Shown here: piece by piece, positions 46,601-57,121 of the stretch
How the letters are laid out: every line of letters begins with the position of its first letter
Numbering within the stretch: the first letter of the stretch is position 1
Source of the DNA: Phaeosaccion multiseriatum
Taxonomy: Eukaryota > Ochrophyta, other classes
NCBI GenBank assembly: GCA_965112735.1
Contig: OZ218953.1
Location: 372,001-436,000 of the forward strand
Direction of reading: 5' to 3'
DNA: 64,000 bases
Made by a program: the position numbers and the translations under genes
Notes under the pieces: model-generated
Seen by the model: the letters and a program-made list of their open reading frames with translations, nothing else
Database searches by the model: none
What the model was told of the DNA's origin: nothing

Positions 46601-47538
46601 ATGTCCTGACACCCCACACCCTCTCTCCGTCCTGACACCCTACACCCTCTCTCTGTCCTGACACCCTACACCCTCTCTCTGTCCTGACACCCTACACCCT
46701 CTCTCTGTCCTGACACCCTACACCCTCTCTCTGTCCTGACACCCTACACCCTCTCTCTGTCCTGACACCCTACACCCTCTCTCTGTCCTGACACCCTACA
46801 CCCTCTCTCTGTCCTGACACCCTACACCCTCTCTCTGTCCTGACACCCTACACCCTCTCCATGTCCTGACACCCCACACCCCCCTCATCTCTCTGATCCT
46901 CTTTGACCAATGCCTGATGGATGGCCGCCTCAGAGGCCCAAGCCGGTGGGGGAGAAGCCGGCTTTTTAACCTTGGAACACATTCTGCAGGACTCGCCTCT
47001 GCCCCTGGCCATGAGGGAGAGCCTCTTTGTGAGCCTGCCCGAGGAGAGCTTCAGGAGAGACGTGTCTTCCTCCGACATACGGTGAGCAGAGACGACAAGA
47101 GAAGGCACTCAAGGCAGCAGAGGGCGGCGCAGAGACTGAGATTGGGGTACAAACGCAAACGCGCCTTGTGCGTGGCCGTTGCTACTTGTGCTTTGTGCTT
47201 TGTGCTTGTCCTGTGGGTATACTGTGCTTATCTTGCACTGTGGGTGTACTGTGTTTGTACTGTGTTTGTACTGTGTTTGTACCGTGGTTGTGCACTGTGG
47301 GTGTACTGTGTTTGTACTGTGTTTGTACTGTGGTTGCACTGTGCGGTGCCTATGCTTGTGCTTGTGTACCTTCTCTCACCAACCCTCCGCCCTAACCCCC
47401 TGTATCTCCCCTTGCCCTTCGTCGCCGGTCCTCGCGCGTTGCGTCACTCCGCTATCTGTCCGCCCCTCTCCCCCCTCCTCCGCCCCCCTTCGCCTCTCCG
47501 CTGCCACCACAAGACGGCAGCGAGAGCAGCACCAGTAG
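43652..47538 (+). CDS. CinA-like/nucleotidylyltransferase fusion, about 690 aa
   Basis: Five exons join in frame: 43652-45340, 45588-45698, 46084-46183, 46934-47081 and 47514-47538. The N-terminus (AAAILPLAGSASAFLSVLP) looks like a signal peptide with an ASAF-type cleavage site, then an Arg/Ser-rich transit-like segment, suggesting plastid import. Residues about 140-370 resemble the CinA amidohydrolase domain (CKLCLVTSGAGGAAVSWLLG, EVILLGVGCTAAVASVHPKK). The adenylyltransferase domain starts at TLIYPGSFNPLHEGHLELV with the HxGH-type motif, and continues with VFVLGADTIARLVDPKYYNN, CSFIVGGR and FRRDVSSSDIR, the last being the equivalent of the ISST/xIR motif. The arrangement matches a plant and algal protein family of two fused domains; the nucleotide substrate is not proven. 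The 8-residue last exon is the least certain part. Confidence 0.78.
45967..46026 (+). repeat. Four tandem 15-base units in an intron
   Basis: CGCTCGACACTAATC is repeated four times in intron 2 of the CinA-adenylyltransferase gene. Confidence 0.92.
46440..46885 (+). repeat. 26-base minisatellite in an intron (about 16-17 units)
   Basis: Units of the form TGTCCTGACACCCTACACCC followed by TCTCTC repeat with few changes in intron 3 of the CinA-adenylyltransferase gene. The TGTCCTGACACC core recurs singly elsewhere in the window. Confidence 0.93.
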
Positions 47539-48174
47539 CAGGAGCAGCAGCAGTAGCAACAGCAGCAGCAGCAGCAGCAGCAGCGCCATTTAAGTATTAG
47601 CATCAGTAAGTGCAGAAGCTGAGGAGTCTCAGGACTTGACGATGGCACCAGACGGGAGGAGGGTGGGCAACGTAGGAAAAAGCCCCATTCATCAAAATCG
47701 ATTTACAAGTACGTCGTTTATGAAAAGAAGGGAAAAAGAAAGGTTCTCCTCCTGCTCCTGCTCCTGCTCCTGCTCCTAGTCCTGCCATAAACAACCCAAC
47801 TGCCTGTACATACACGCGACCGCAGAGGATCGTCCTTTTGTGCATGCTCGCACACCGCCACAGAGAGTGGGGGCATTGGGGCATCGGGGCTGAAGGGTGT
47901 AACGGTCTTAGGGGCTGAAGGGTGTAACGGTCTTAGGCTCTCACGGAGCGCCCAAAGCTTGTGACTCATCTTCATCATCAACAGCGGGCGGTGGGTGATG
48001 GGAGTACATCCACAATCAAGCTCATCATCTGCAGACTTGCTGAATAAAGTCAGCAGAGAATGATGTTGTTCGTGGTACGTATCCTCATCATCCACCGCCA
48101 GCTGTTGATGGGCAGAGAATGACGCTGTTCACCACAAATGGGGTTGGTTGTCGTGCCTCCTCCTACTCATCCTC

Positions 48175-48232
<58 letters not shown>

Positions 48233-48784
48233 GTACGCCGGACAGCAGTTTTGAAGTACTGCTACTTCGTCTTCCACTCTCCACATGCTGCAGTCACTTG
48301 GACACACCTGAAGAGCAAAGTTCCTGAGCCTTGAAGCACAATCCTTCCATTGTTGGGTGACCTTGATTGACTGAAGTTGTTGGCGTGCTCGCTGCAGTCC
48401 ATCCTTAAGAAGTGACTGCAGCCGTGAGCATACAGCATTCGACAACAAAAGGCCCTCCAGCGAAGTAAGGTTTGAACTACAAGTGTCTACAGGTTCACCG
48501 CTACCTGTAAATCATCTCTTTCTTCGCCCTTCAGCTCTCTCCAGCCCGATGCACCACACGTGCTGAGTGGCGCCCTGGTGCCGTCCGTGACGGCGTCAAA
48601 GTGGAGAGAAGAGCCCTCCCTGCCCAACGAGGACAGGACGGTAGGTAGGTTGGTAGATTGGTAGGTAGGCAGGTAGACAGGTAGGTGCCCACCTCTCACC
48701 CCTCGCGTCACCCCATCTCCTCCCCTCTCCCCTCTCCCCCCTTGGTATGACGTCCTCCTCCCTTGGCTGCCTGCCGATAGCCCC
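47539..48784. other. Intergenic DNA between convergent genes; one doubtful relic
   Basis: Contents are a GCT triplet run (48178-48230), a TAGG/TTGG patch near 48640-48680, and two GGGGCTGAAGGGTGTAACGG repeats near 47887-47935. On the minus strand 48430-48290 reads CSRLQSLLKDGLQRARQQLQ and onward, which looks protein-like, but there is no ATG, and downstream it runs into a poly-Ala frame of the triplet repeat. I do not call a gene. Confidence 0.45.
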
Positions 48785-50020
48785 TCAGCTCCTTGGCTGA
48801 ATGAGACCTCTCCCTCCCTCCGTTCTTCCGTCCATCTCGTCGATGAGCGCCAGCAGGGCAGCCTTGGTTTTGGCACCGCCAACGGTACGCGAAGTGCCCT
48901 TACCCTTGCCCCTGCCCTTCTCCTTGTTCCTCTCTGCCAGGGCGTGCTCCTTGAACTGTGCAACTTGCCTCAGTTCCTTTACCGTCATCCTCTCCAGCAG
49001 CCCCGCCTGAAGCTCTCGGGACAGGCGCGCGTTGCTCTCCACCTGCTCGCGTAGCTCAGCCACGGAGAGGCCCCTCTCCGTGCCGCCAGCTTCCCGCTCC
49101 TCCTCCTTTCCAGCAAGGCCCTCCCATGGGGCCCAACGCTTGTCTGTCGCCCAACCGCCGAACCCCCCTGCCAAGCCACTACCGCCACTGCCGGTGCTGC
49201 TACCGGTTGCTAGCATTCCCCGTCCGTCTGGCGTGGGCTTGCAGTAGAAGAGGAGGTCTGCCATGCCCTCGTTGGAGCTCCGCAGCTGCTGCAACACGTC
49301 CGCTGGCACGCCCTCTCTAAGCTGCCACAGATCGCCCACTCTTCGACCGCTCTCCACCAACGCCTTGCCTGCCCCGCGTTGACTCCCGTCTACCATGCGT
49401 CCCTCTGCTGCCGCAGCAGCAGCTTGCGCCGCCTCCTGCCTCCCTCGTTCCCACCCCTCGACGAGGCGAACACAAACGTACGCTCCCACGAACGGAACAA
49501 CAGCATCGACACTCTTGTCCAACCATTGGATTGCATAGGACAGTGCCATGTAGCCGGCTACTGCCGCCATCACCCTGTAAGCTACGCCTCCCACACCCCC
49601 GCTGCTGCTCTGTCCTTTTGCCCCCTCCCCGTCTTCCTCGTCTTCCCAAGAGCGCATAAAAAAAAGGGTATCATCGTCTTTGTTCCCTTTCCCTTCCTTC
49701 TTTTGAATCTCCCGATAGACTTTCTGGTACACTCCTCGCTCCATCTCCCTAACTCGCAGAGCAAGCCTTCTCTCCTCCTCATCGCGAGCACCCTCCTTCA
49801 TGCCCACACGCCACCCCACCTTGTTCCTTGCCCCTCGAGGGGCACTGTTGTTCTTCTCATTGGCGCCAACGCCCCACCCTCTTTCCCTCTTGATGCCATT
49901 GCCAGACCGAGGGGCAGTGTTCACAAACGCCATTTCCCCGCTCTTCGCCACTGCCCCCGCCCCGATGACCAGCATCTCCAAGCGATGAAGCGGCCCACGA
50001 GGCATGGGCCGCTCCTTCAT
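48785..50020 (-). CDS. Unknown single-exon protein with membrane segments and a SAP-like tail, 411 aa
   Basis: A single uninterrupted frame from the ATG at 50020 to the stop at 48785. The first 130 residues are charged and probably helical (EEERRLALRVREMERGVYQK). Two neighbouring hydrophobic segments follow at about 150-195 (VAYRVMAAVAGYMALSYAIQ, VDAVVPFVGAYVCVRLV). The last 80 residues (LERMTVKELRQVAQFKEHAL, then TKAALLALIDEMDG) look like a split SAP or Rho-N-type helix-turn-helix. I do not recognise the family. It is the only intronless long gene in the window. The neighbour across the 198-base spacer is the tryptophan-synthesis gene. Confidence 0.65.
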   Translation of the reverse strand: MKERPMPRGPLHRLEMLVIGAGAVAKSGEMAFVNTAPRSGNGIKRERGWGVGANEKNNSAPRGARNKVGWRVGMKEGARDEEERRLALRVREMERGVYQKVYREIQKKEGKGNKDDDTLFFMRSWEDEEDGEGAKGQSSSGGVGGVAYRVMAAVAGYMALSYAIQWLDKSVDAVVPFVGAYVCVRLVEGWERGRQEAAQAAAAAAEGRMVDGSQRGAGKALVESGRRVGDLWQLREGVPADVLQQLRSSNEGMADLLFYCKPTPDGRGMLATGSSTGSGGSGLAGGFGGWATDKRWAPWEGLAGKEEEREAGGTERGLSVAELREQVESNARLSRELQAGLLERMTVKELRQVAQFKEHALAERNKEKGRGKGKGTSRTVGGAKTKAALLALIDEMDGRTEGGRGLIQPRS

Positions 50021-50218
50021 TTGACGATAGGCAGAAGATGTCGTAGATCGAGGGGGATGGGGTGCTTCTGTGCCGTTAAGTGCCTTCTACACTCATTCCT
50101 TCCTGTCACTTAATTCCTGCCACAAAGAGCATTCTTGCTGTTGTAATGTGCAGAACAAAGAAGTATTTGGTGTAGGCGCCGTCTGAGGGGTTCTCAGGAG
50201 GGCAAGCACAGCGCAAGC
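50021..50218. promoter_or_regulatory. Shared spacer of the unknown-protein/TrpE(G) divergent pair (198 bases)
   Basis: No known element is recognised; the spacer must contain both promoters. Confidence 0.45.
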
Positions 50219-53200
50219 ATGAAAAGGAACGCCGCGACGTGCGCAAAGAGGGGAGGAGCGCCGGCGTTGCTGGCGTTGCTCGCGTTGCTGACTCTGGTCC
50301 TGGAAAGTGCGACAGGGTTCATCTCTCCGCCTTCGTTAGCTCAGTATGCGGTCTCACCATCAGGGTCATCGCCGTCATGCTGCTCCCGCGGTAGCAGCAG
50401 CATCAGGAGCAGCAGCAGCAGCAGCAGCAACAACAGGGGGGGCAGCAGGCGTGCCCGAGAGCTCGGCTCTCGGCTGCGCGTAGCCGAGGACGTGAGCGTT
50501 GAAGGGGGCTCAATAGGAGTCCTCACCGATAATGGCAGCGACGGGGTGAGTGGCTCAATCGCATGTTCCTTACCCCCTCGTAAAGGAACAACTTGCTTCT
50601 TATCTTCTCTTTTCTTGCTCGGCTTCTTCGGGCTACGTTCGCCCTGCCACCCTCCCGCGAAGTACGCTGTCTCTACCTTCCAAAGCGCACACACGATGAT
50701 GTGGCTGGGCACGTGTGTCGTGTCCGCTGTGAGCAAGTCTTCTGACCCATCCCTTGTGCCGACCCCTATGGTTGCTCCCGATGTGTCATGTTCATGTCTC
50801 GGCTTTGTTTTGCAGTTCCCTGCCACTCTCTCGCTGGGAGCCCCAAGGCACCGACCCGGGAAGGAGAGCTACACCACCAAGGGAGGCGTGCACGTGAGTA
50901 GAGCGGATGCGCGAGTAGAGGTAGAAGCTGCTGGCGTGCGCCATCCGTTCTATACCTCAGCAACTCGAAAAGGCGATGACGCATGTCCACATATCCAACA
51001 GCGCGGGAGGCGGTGTGCTGTCCCCTTCCAACCTTTCTCCTTGCCCCGGCCCAGCCCTTACTCTGCTCTGCCCCCTCCCCCCTCCGGATGCCCTCCTCTG
51101 GATGCCCTGGATGGCCTGATTCCCTTGTGTGCAGGTCAAGTGCGAGGTGGTTGACGTACCCGACCCTCAGGTAGCGGTGGAGGGTATCGTGGCTAAGCTG
51201 GACGAGCACCAGGGTGAGACAGAGAGAGAGAGAAAGCGAGAGAGAAGAGAAGATAGAAACAGAGAGCGAGCGAGAGAGAGAGAGAAAGAGGAAGAGATAG
51301 AGAAAGAGAAGGAGAGAGAGAGAAAGAGGTGACAAAGAAACATGTGGACATAGCCTCACTTTCGCTCCCCCTCTCCGTCGGTCTCTGCGGCAGCTTTGGA
51401 AGGGCTGACGGCCCTCGGGTGGCCTCACCGAACTAAACCGACTCAGTCCCCACCCGACCCCAGGAGTCTCATCGGTCTTCGTTTTCGCCCCAGCCCCAGC
51501 CTCAGCCTCATCGTTCTTGCCCCCCCCCCCCACCCCTTGGTCTACCATTGCTTGTGTCAGGGGTGCTGCTGACGTCCTCTTACGAGTACCCTGGGCGTTA
51601 CGCCCGCTGGACCATCGGCTTTGTTGACCCACCCATCGAGGTCACGGGCAAGGGAAGCACCTTCAAGATTAGAGCGCTCAACGACAGGTTGGGACTGACT
51701 AAGTGACTGACTTACTGACTGACTGACTTGCTGACTGACTGACGGCCTGACTGACTGACTGACTGACTGACTGACTGACTGACTGACTGACTGACTGACC
51801 GACTGACTGACTGACTCGAGTCGGGCAGGAGGAGCAGGATGGACAGGAGGAAGGAAGGAAAGAAGGAAAGAAGGAAGGAGAGAAGGAGAGAGAACAAGCA
51901 AGGAAGGAAGACATTGATCGATCGAACGTGACAGACTGGACCTCTTCTCATTCGCCTCCTCCGTCGCTGGGGTTGCTGTTGTCTCCCTCTGTTGTTCCGT
52001 CCGCCCCTCGCCCTCAGAGGGAGGGTGCTGCTGCCCGCCTTCAAGTATGCGCTGAAGGGACACGACGCCATCGGAACTGTTGTGGAGGCCGATGGAACGG
52101 ACGGCGCCTCTCTCGAAGGGTGAGTAAGAGCAAGAGCACCGAGCAGGAGTAAGAGCGACGAGCGAGCGCATGAAGCGCTGGGCCTCATGCCCTCCCTTCC
52201 TTATTTGTTCACCCCTCTTTCTCCTCCTCTCCACCCCCTCCCCTCCCTTCCCCTCCACCCCTTCCTTCCCCTTCCCTTCCACCCCCCCCCCCCTTCCATT
52301 GCCCTCCCCACCCCCCACCTGACCCGGCCTCGCCTGACTGGCACCGGCGTGACTGGGCCTGAATGGCGTGATTGGCATGGCAGGACAATCGCCGAGCGTG
52401 AGGGCTTCTTCTCTGAGGAGGAGCGCTCTCTTCAGCCGTCCTTGTTCGGGCTGGTGAGGGCCCTTGTGCAGCTGTTCGGCTTTGAAGATGATCCTCAGCT
52501 GGGTCTGTACGGCGCCTTTGGCTACGACCTCACCTTCCAGTTTGAGCCCATCGAACAGGTCAGGGTGTGTGGAACAAGTTTGTCTATCAGTCTATTCTTA
52601 TTCTATTGTACTGAGACTAATCCTTTGCTCCCTCGCTCCCCCTCCGTCCCCCCCCTGCCCAACAGATGCACGCGCGTGACCCTGAGCAGAGCGACCTTGT
52701 GCTGTATCTGCCTGACGAGGTAAGTCAAGTCTAACCCTAAGAACTAGCTTACTAAACTAACTAACCCAAGAACAGCGTACCACCTCAAGACTTACAACTC
52801 TAAGAACTAGCTTACTAACCTGCACTAAGTACGAACTCACTCACTAACGACGTTCACTGACTTACTGACATACATCCAAGGTGCTCGTGGTGGACGAGGA
52901 GAAGCGCGACGCGTGGAAAATCAAGTACGACTTCGCCTGGAAGGGGAAGGGGAAGGGGGAGGGGGAGGGGGAGGAGGAAGGGGGCTCCACTGAGGGGCTA
53001 GAGCGGACCGGTCACACGTTGAAGTACGAGGCTTCTACGCTGCCCCCCGGGAGAGACACGCCTGAAGGGCTCTATAGCAAGAAGGTCGAGCGCGCTCGTG
53101 AGGAATTCAAGGTGAGGGAGGGAGAGAGAGAGGGAGGAAGGGAGGGCGGGAGAGAGGGAGAGGAGGAGACAGGGGGGAGGGAGGGAGGGAGGGAGGGACA

Positions 53201-56200
53201 GCAGGCACGACAACATCAGATTGCGAAGACGTTCAGCTTGCCTGCCTTTTCTATTCTACGTTCTCTTGCACCACTTCTTAACTCGACGCCCTCCATGCCC
53301 CTCCCCTCACATCCAAGGTCGGTAACCTGTTCGAAGTGGTCTTGTCCCAGACCTTCAAGGAGCCTTGCAAAAGCCCACCCTCGGAAGTGTTCAGACGACT
53401 GCGCAGTAGGAACCCCTCCCCCTACGGCTTCTTCATCAACCTCGGCAAGGTGAGTGAGTGGGTGGGTGGGTGGGTGAGTGCGTGAGGGAGTGAGGGAGAG
53501 AGGGAGTGGGTGAGGGCAGTCAGTGAGGTATTCGAGGCTCTAGGGACGAATCGGTATGAATGACAAGAGGAGGGTAAACTAGAGGGTAAACTAGACAGAA
53601 CGATGGAGAGAGAGAGAGAGAAAAGAGAACGAGCTGCTCCGTTTCTATTCCGCTGTACATACATGCAGCATCAACACACCGACTCCCCCCACCCCCAATC
53701 CATCCACTACCATCCACTGCCATCCATGTTTCCCCAGAACGAGTACCTGGTGGGGGCCTCCCCAGAGATGTTCGTCCGCTGCGAGAAGACCGGCGAGGGT
53801 CTCCGCGTCGAGACGTGCCCCATCTCCGGCACCATCGCCCGGGGCAGCGACCCCATGGAAGACGCGTGCAACGTGCTAGAGCTTCTCGCCTCGGCTAAGG
53901 AGGAGAGCGAGCTCACCATGTGCACGGATGTGGATAGGAATGACAAGAGCCGCATATGCAAGCCCGGCAGCGTCGCCGTCATCGGCCGGAGACAGGTGCG
54001 TGTGCGTGTGGGTGTGCGTGTGCGTGTGCGTGTGCTTGTGTGTGTGCGTGTGGGTGTGGGTGTGGGTGTGGGTGTGGGTGTAGGGAAGGGTGTGTGTGTG
54101 TGGCCTCTCCGACTTGCGTGTGGCGTGTCGTAGCGAGGCTTCGTCCTGCCCCACCCTGCCCATACACCCTGCCTACTTCACCGTCCACATGCCCACAAAC
54201 TGCCTGCTTGCCTGCCTGCCCATATACGTCCAACAGATCGAGATGTACTCCCGCCTGATCCACACGGTGGACCACGTGGAGGGCTACCTCAGGCCCGAGT
54301 TCGATGCGCTTGACGCCTTCCTCTGCCACACCTGGGCAGTCACCGTCACGGTCAGTCAGTCAGTCAGTCAGTCTGTCTTTCTGTCTGGGTATGTGTGTGT
54401 GCGTGTGTGTGTGGTTGTGTGTATTGTGCTTGGTGGATGTTCTCTGCCACACTTGGGCAGTTACCGTCACGGTCCGTGTGTGTGTGCGTGTGTGTGTGCG
54501 TTTCGTATCCACACGCTCGCCCGCCCTCCTCAACTCTCGCGATGTCACACACACACACACGCACGCACACACACACCCACACGCATACACACACACAGGG
54601 GGCGCCCAAGACGTGGGCAATAAAGTTCGTGGAGAAGAACGAGGAGAGCCCTCGGGACTGGTACGGGGGGGCGGTGGGGCTGGTGGGCTTTGACGGCCAT
54701 CTCAACACCGGGCTAACCCTGAGGACCGTTCGCATCAAGAACGGAATGGTGAGGGGAGGGGTGCGGAGGGGGAGGGTGGGGAGGGCAGAAGGCACTCTAC
54801 TTATTCTCTCTCATCTCGTTCCTTTTCTCTCATTCCCTTCCTCCTTCCTCCTCCGTAGGCCGAAGTGCGAGCCGGCGCTACCCTCCTGTGGGACAGTGAA
54901 CCCGCCGCAGAGGAGGCAGAGACAGGTGCGCCGGGGGTCAGGGAGGAAGGGGGGTCTCGCTGTGTCTGTCCCTGCAGCAGCCGAACCCGTGTGCTTGTTG
55001 CTTTTCGTGTCACTATTACACACCCTTCATCCTCATCTCCCCCCCCCCCCCCCCGTCCACTGCCATTCATTTTCTGCCATCCATTGCCTTCCCCCTCCCC
55101 AGAGCTCAAGGCATCGGCGATGATCGACGCTGTGGTGCGCACGGGGAATGACGTGGGGGCCGAGGAGGAGCTCCCAAGGATCAAGGGCACTGGGTGAGTG
55201 AGTGGGTAGAGGCATATGGGCAAGGGTCCTTTTTCTTTTTTTTTTGGATAGAGGGTAGAGGGGAAATGGGGCGGGGTGAGTGAGTGGGTAGAGGCGTTTG
55301 GGCAAGGGTCCTTGAGTGGATAGAGGGTAGAGGGTCAAGGGCACTGGGTGAGTGAGTGGGTAGAGGCGTATGGGCAAGGGTCCTTTTTGAGTGGATAGAG
55401 AGTAGAGGGTAGAGAGAGTGAGGGGGGGAGAGGGCAGGGGTGAGTGAATAGAGGGCTCATGTCAAAGGATGAGTGAGTGGGTAGACGGGTGTGGGATGAC
55501 GCATGCTCATGTCAGTCAGTTTCGTACGTATGTCAATGAGAGCCCACGCACGGATACACGCGCTCACTCGCCCCCCGGCCCCCTGCTGCGCTCTCTGTGC
55601 GCTCTGGCCGGGCTCTGCCTCTCTGTGTGGCGCTGGCTGGCTGCCTTCCTTCCTTCCTCCCTTCCTTTCCTTCCTTCCTTGCTTCCTTCGATCCTTCGCT
55701 CCTTCCTTCCTTCCTTCCTTCCTTCCTTCCTTCCTTCCTTCCTTCCTCCATTCAGCGAGGGCAAGAACGTGCTCTTGATTGATCACGAGGACTCTTTCGT
55801 GCACACGCTCGGCAACTACCTCAGGCAGACGGGCGCCAAGGTGAGGCACCAGTGGGTATAGGCAATGTATGTATAAACTGTGAGTACCAGTGTGTGTGTA
55901 TTGGCAGTGTATGTGTAGACAGTGAGCACCGGTGAGTGTGTGTGCAGTCGCGCTTCTCTGCATCCACCGTCCCGTGGATGGTCCACCCCTTCTCACCCGC
56001 TTCTCTCTTCTCTTCTCGCTCTGTCACTCTCCCCCTCCCTCTCCCCCTTCCTCAGGTGACTACCGTTCGTAGCGGCGAGCCCCTTCGTGCCTTCTTCGCT
56101 GACCTCAAATCCGGCGACAAGAGCACGCGCCCACTCCCCGACCTCGTTGTGCTGTCCCCCGGGCCGGGCAACCCCACCGACTTTGACCTATCTGGCACCA

Positions 56201-56822
56201 TCTCTGCTCTGCTGGAGCTGCGCCTCCCTGCCTTTGGCGTATGTCTGGGCCTGCAGGGGATGGTGGAGCACTTTGGGGGTGAACTTGGGGTGCTGTCATA
56301 CCCCATGCACGGCAAGCCCTCGTCTGTCGCTCTTGTCGATCGGTAAGGGCCGAGGAGTGTATGGTGTATGTGTGTGTGCGTGTATGTGTGGGGGATGTAT
56401 GCGAGGAGAAGGGGATGTATACTCTCCACTCGACCTGTTTGCTTGCGTTCCGTCCGCGGTGGGGGAGTACCCCACTACCACTCACACACGCCTCCCCTAC
56501 CGTACTACCAACTGCTGCAATACACGACATACATACACATACACACAGATCATCGCACCGCCTGCCCGTGTTCGACGGCCTCCCTGACTCCTTCGGCGTG
56601 GCTCGCTACCACTCCCTCTACGGCCTCACAAACAAGATGCCCTCCTGCCTCCGCCCCACCGCGGTGACGGAGGACGGAGTCGTGATGGCTGTAGAGCACA
56701 CGTCGTTGCCCTTCGCGGCGGTACAGTTTCATCCAGAGAGCATCCTCACCAACGAGAAGCACGGCCTGTCCATACTCGCCAACTGCCTAAGCTCGTTGCA
56801 GTACCCAGAAGACGGAGGGTAG
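50219..56822 (+). CDS. trpE(G): Fused anthranilate synthase TrpE(G), plastid-targeted, about 876 aa
   Basis: Seventeen exons join in frame: 50219-50545, 50816-50893, 51135-51213, 51561-51687, 52018-52119, 52384-52558, 52666-52719, 52881-53111, 53318-53449, 53738-53995, 54237-54350, 54599-54748, 54859-54925, 55103-55193, 55756-55840, 56056-56342 and 56549-56822. It makes anthranilate from chorismate and glutamine, the first step to tryptophan. The start has a hydrophobic signal ([13 protein letters not shown]) ending [10 protein letters not shown], then a Ser/Arg-rich stretch, as in complex-plastid targeting. The chorismate-binding part shows [29 protein letters not shown] and [18 protein letters not shown]. 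The glutaminase part (from about 664) shows [24 protein letters not shown], nucleophile Cys near 753 in FGVCLGLQG, and FHPES. Domain order is that of bacterial TrpE(G); PhzE has the same order but the TrpE(G) match is closer. Confidence 0.9.
51700..51815 (+). repeat. (GACT)n microsatellite in TrpE(G) intron 4
   Basis: Begins about 15 bases after the exon 4 donor and runs as GACT units with few interruptions. Confidence 0.92.
53701..53727 (+). repeat. Two CCATCCACTGCCATCC-type units next to a 3' splice site
   Basis: CCATCCACTACCATCCACTG then CCATCC lies about ten bases upstream of the exon 10 splice acceptor of TrpE(G). The same motif recurs across the window. Confidence 0.85.
55183..55400 (+). 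repeat. Tandem duplication of a 5' splice site in TrpE(G) intron 14
   Basis: The exon 14 end plus donor (TCAAGGGCACTG/GGTGAGTGAG at about 55182-55200) recurs in full at about 55335-55353, and the donor half recurs at about 55275. Units of GTGAGTGAGTGGGTAGAGG and ATGGGCAAGGGTCC accompany each copy. Confidence 0.88.
55643..55748 (+). repeat. (CTTC)n tract before the exon 15 splice site of TrpE(G)
   Basis: CTTCCTTCCTTCC units end at CCATTCAG, the 3' splice site. Confidence 0.9.
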
Positions 56823-57121
56823 GGAGGGGGGAGGAGAGGAGGAGGAGGAGGTAGGAAGAGCTCTTGCTCGTCATAAAATTTATTTACTATCCAAGAGAAA
56901 AACATGATACTTTGGTGAGTCATCACAATGAAAAGCGTCACCACGATGCAACGATAAGATCATTAGAAAAAGCTGGCTCCCAGAAGCCGCCCCCCCCCCC
57001 CCCATCCACTGCCATCCCCCCTCCCAGCCCCCTTCCAGGCTAAAGAGGGAGAGGAGAGGAACAGCAACTTGCACTGCCATCCACTGTCATCCCCCTCCCT
57101 CATTCCTCTCTCCTCCAACAC
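56823..57121. other. Intergenic DNA between convergent TrpE(G) and ZIP genes
   Basis: An AT-rich patch near 56870-56900 fits polyadenylation of one or both genes. Two CCATCCACTGCCATCC-type copies lie at 57001-57020 and 57073-57092, the first directly after a run of Cs. Confidence 0.55.

Noticed and set aside
46440-46885. Possible CRISPR-like array
   Set aside because: Units are contiguous 26-base tandem repeats without unique spacers, inside a eukaryotic intron, so it is a minisatellite.
48167-48448. Minus-strand frame reading CSRLQSLLKDGLQRARQQLQ
   Set aside because: Protein-like in part, but there is no ATG, and the frame ends in poly-Ala from the GCT repeat. It may be a relic, not a supported gene.
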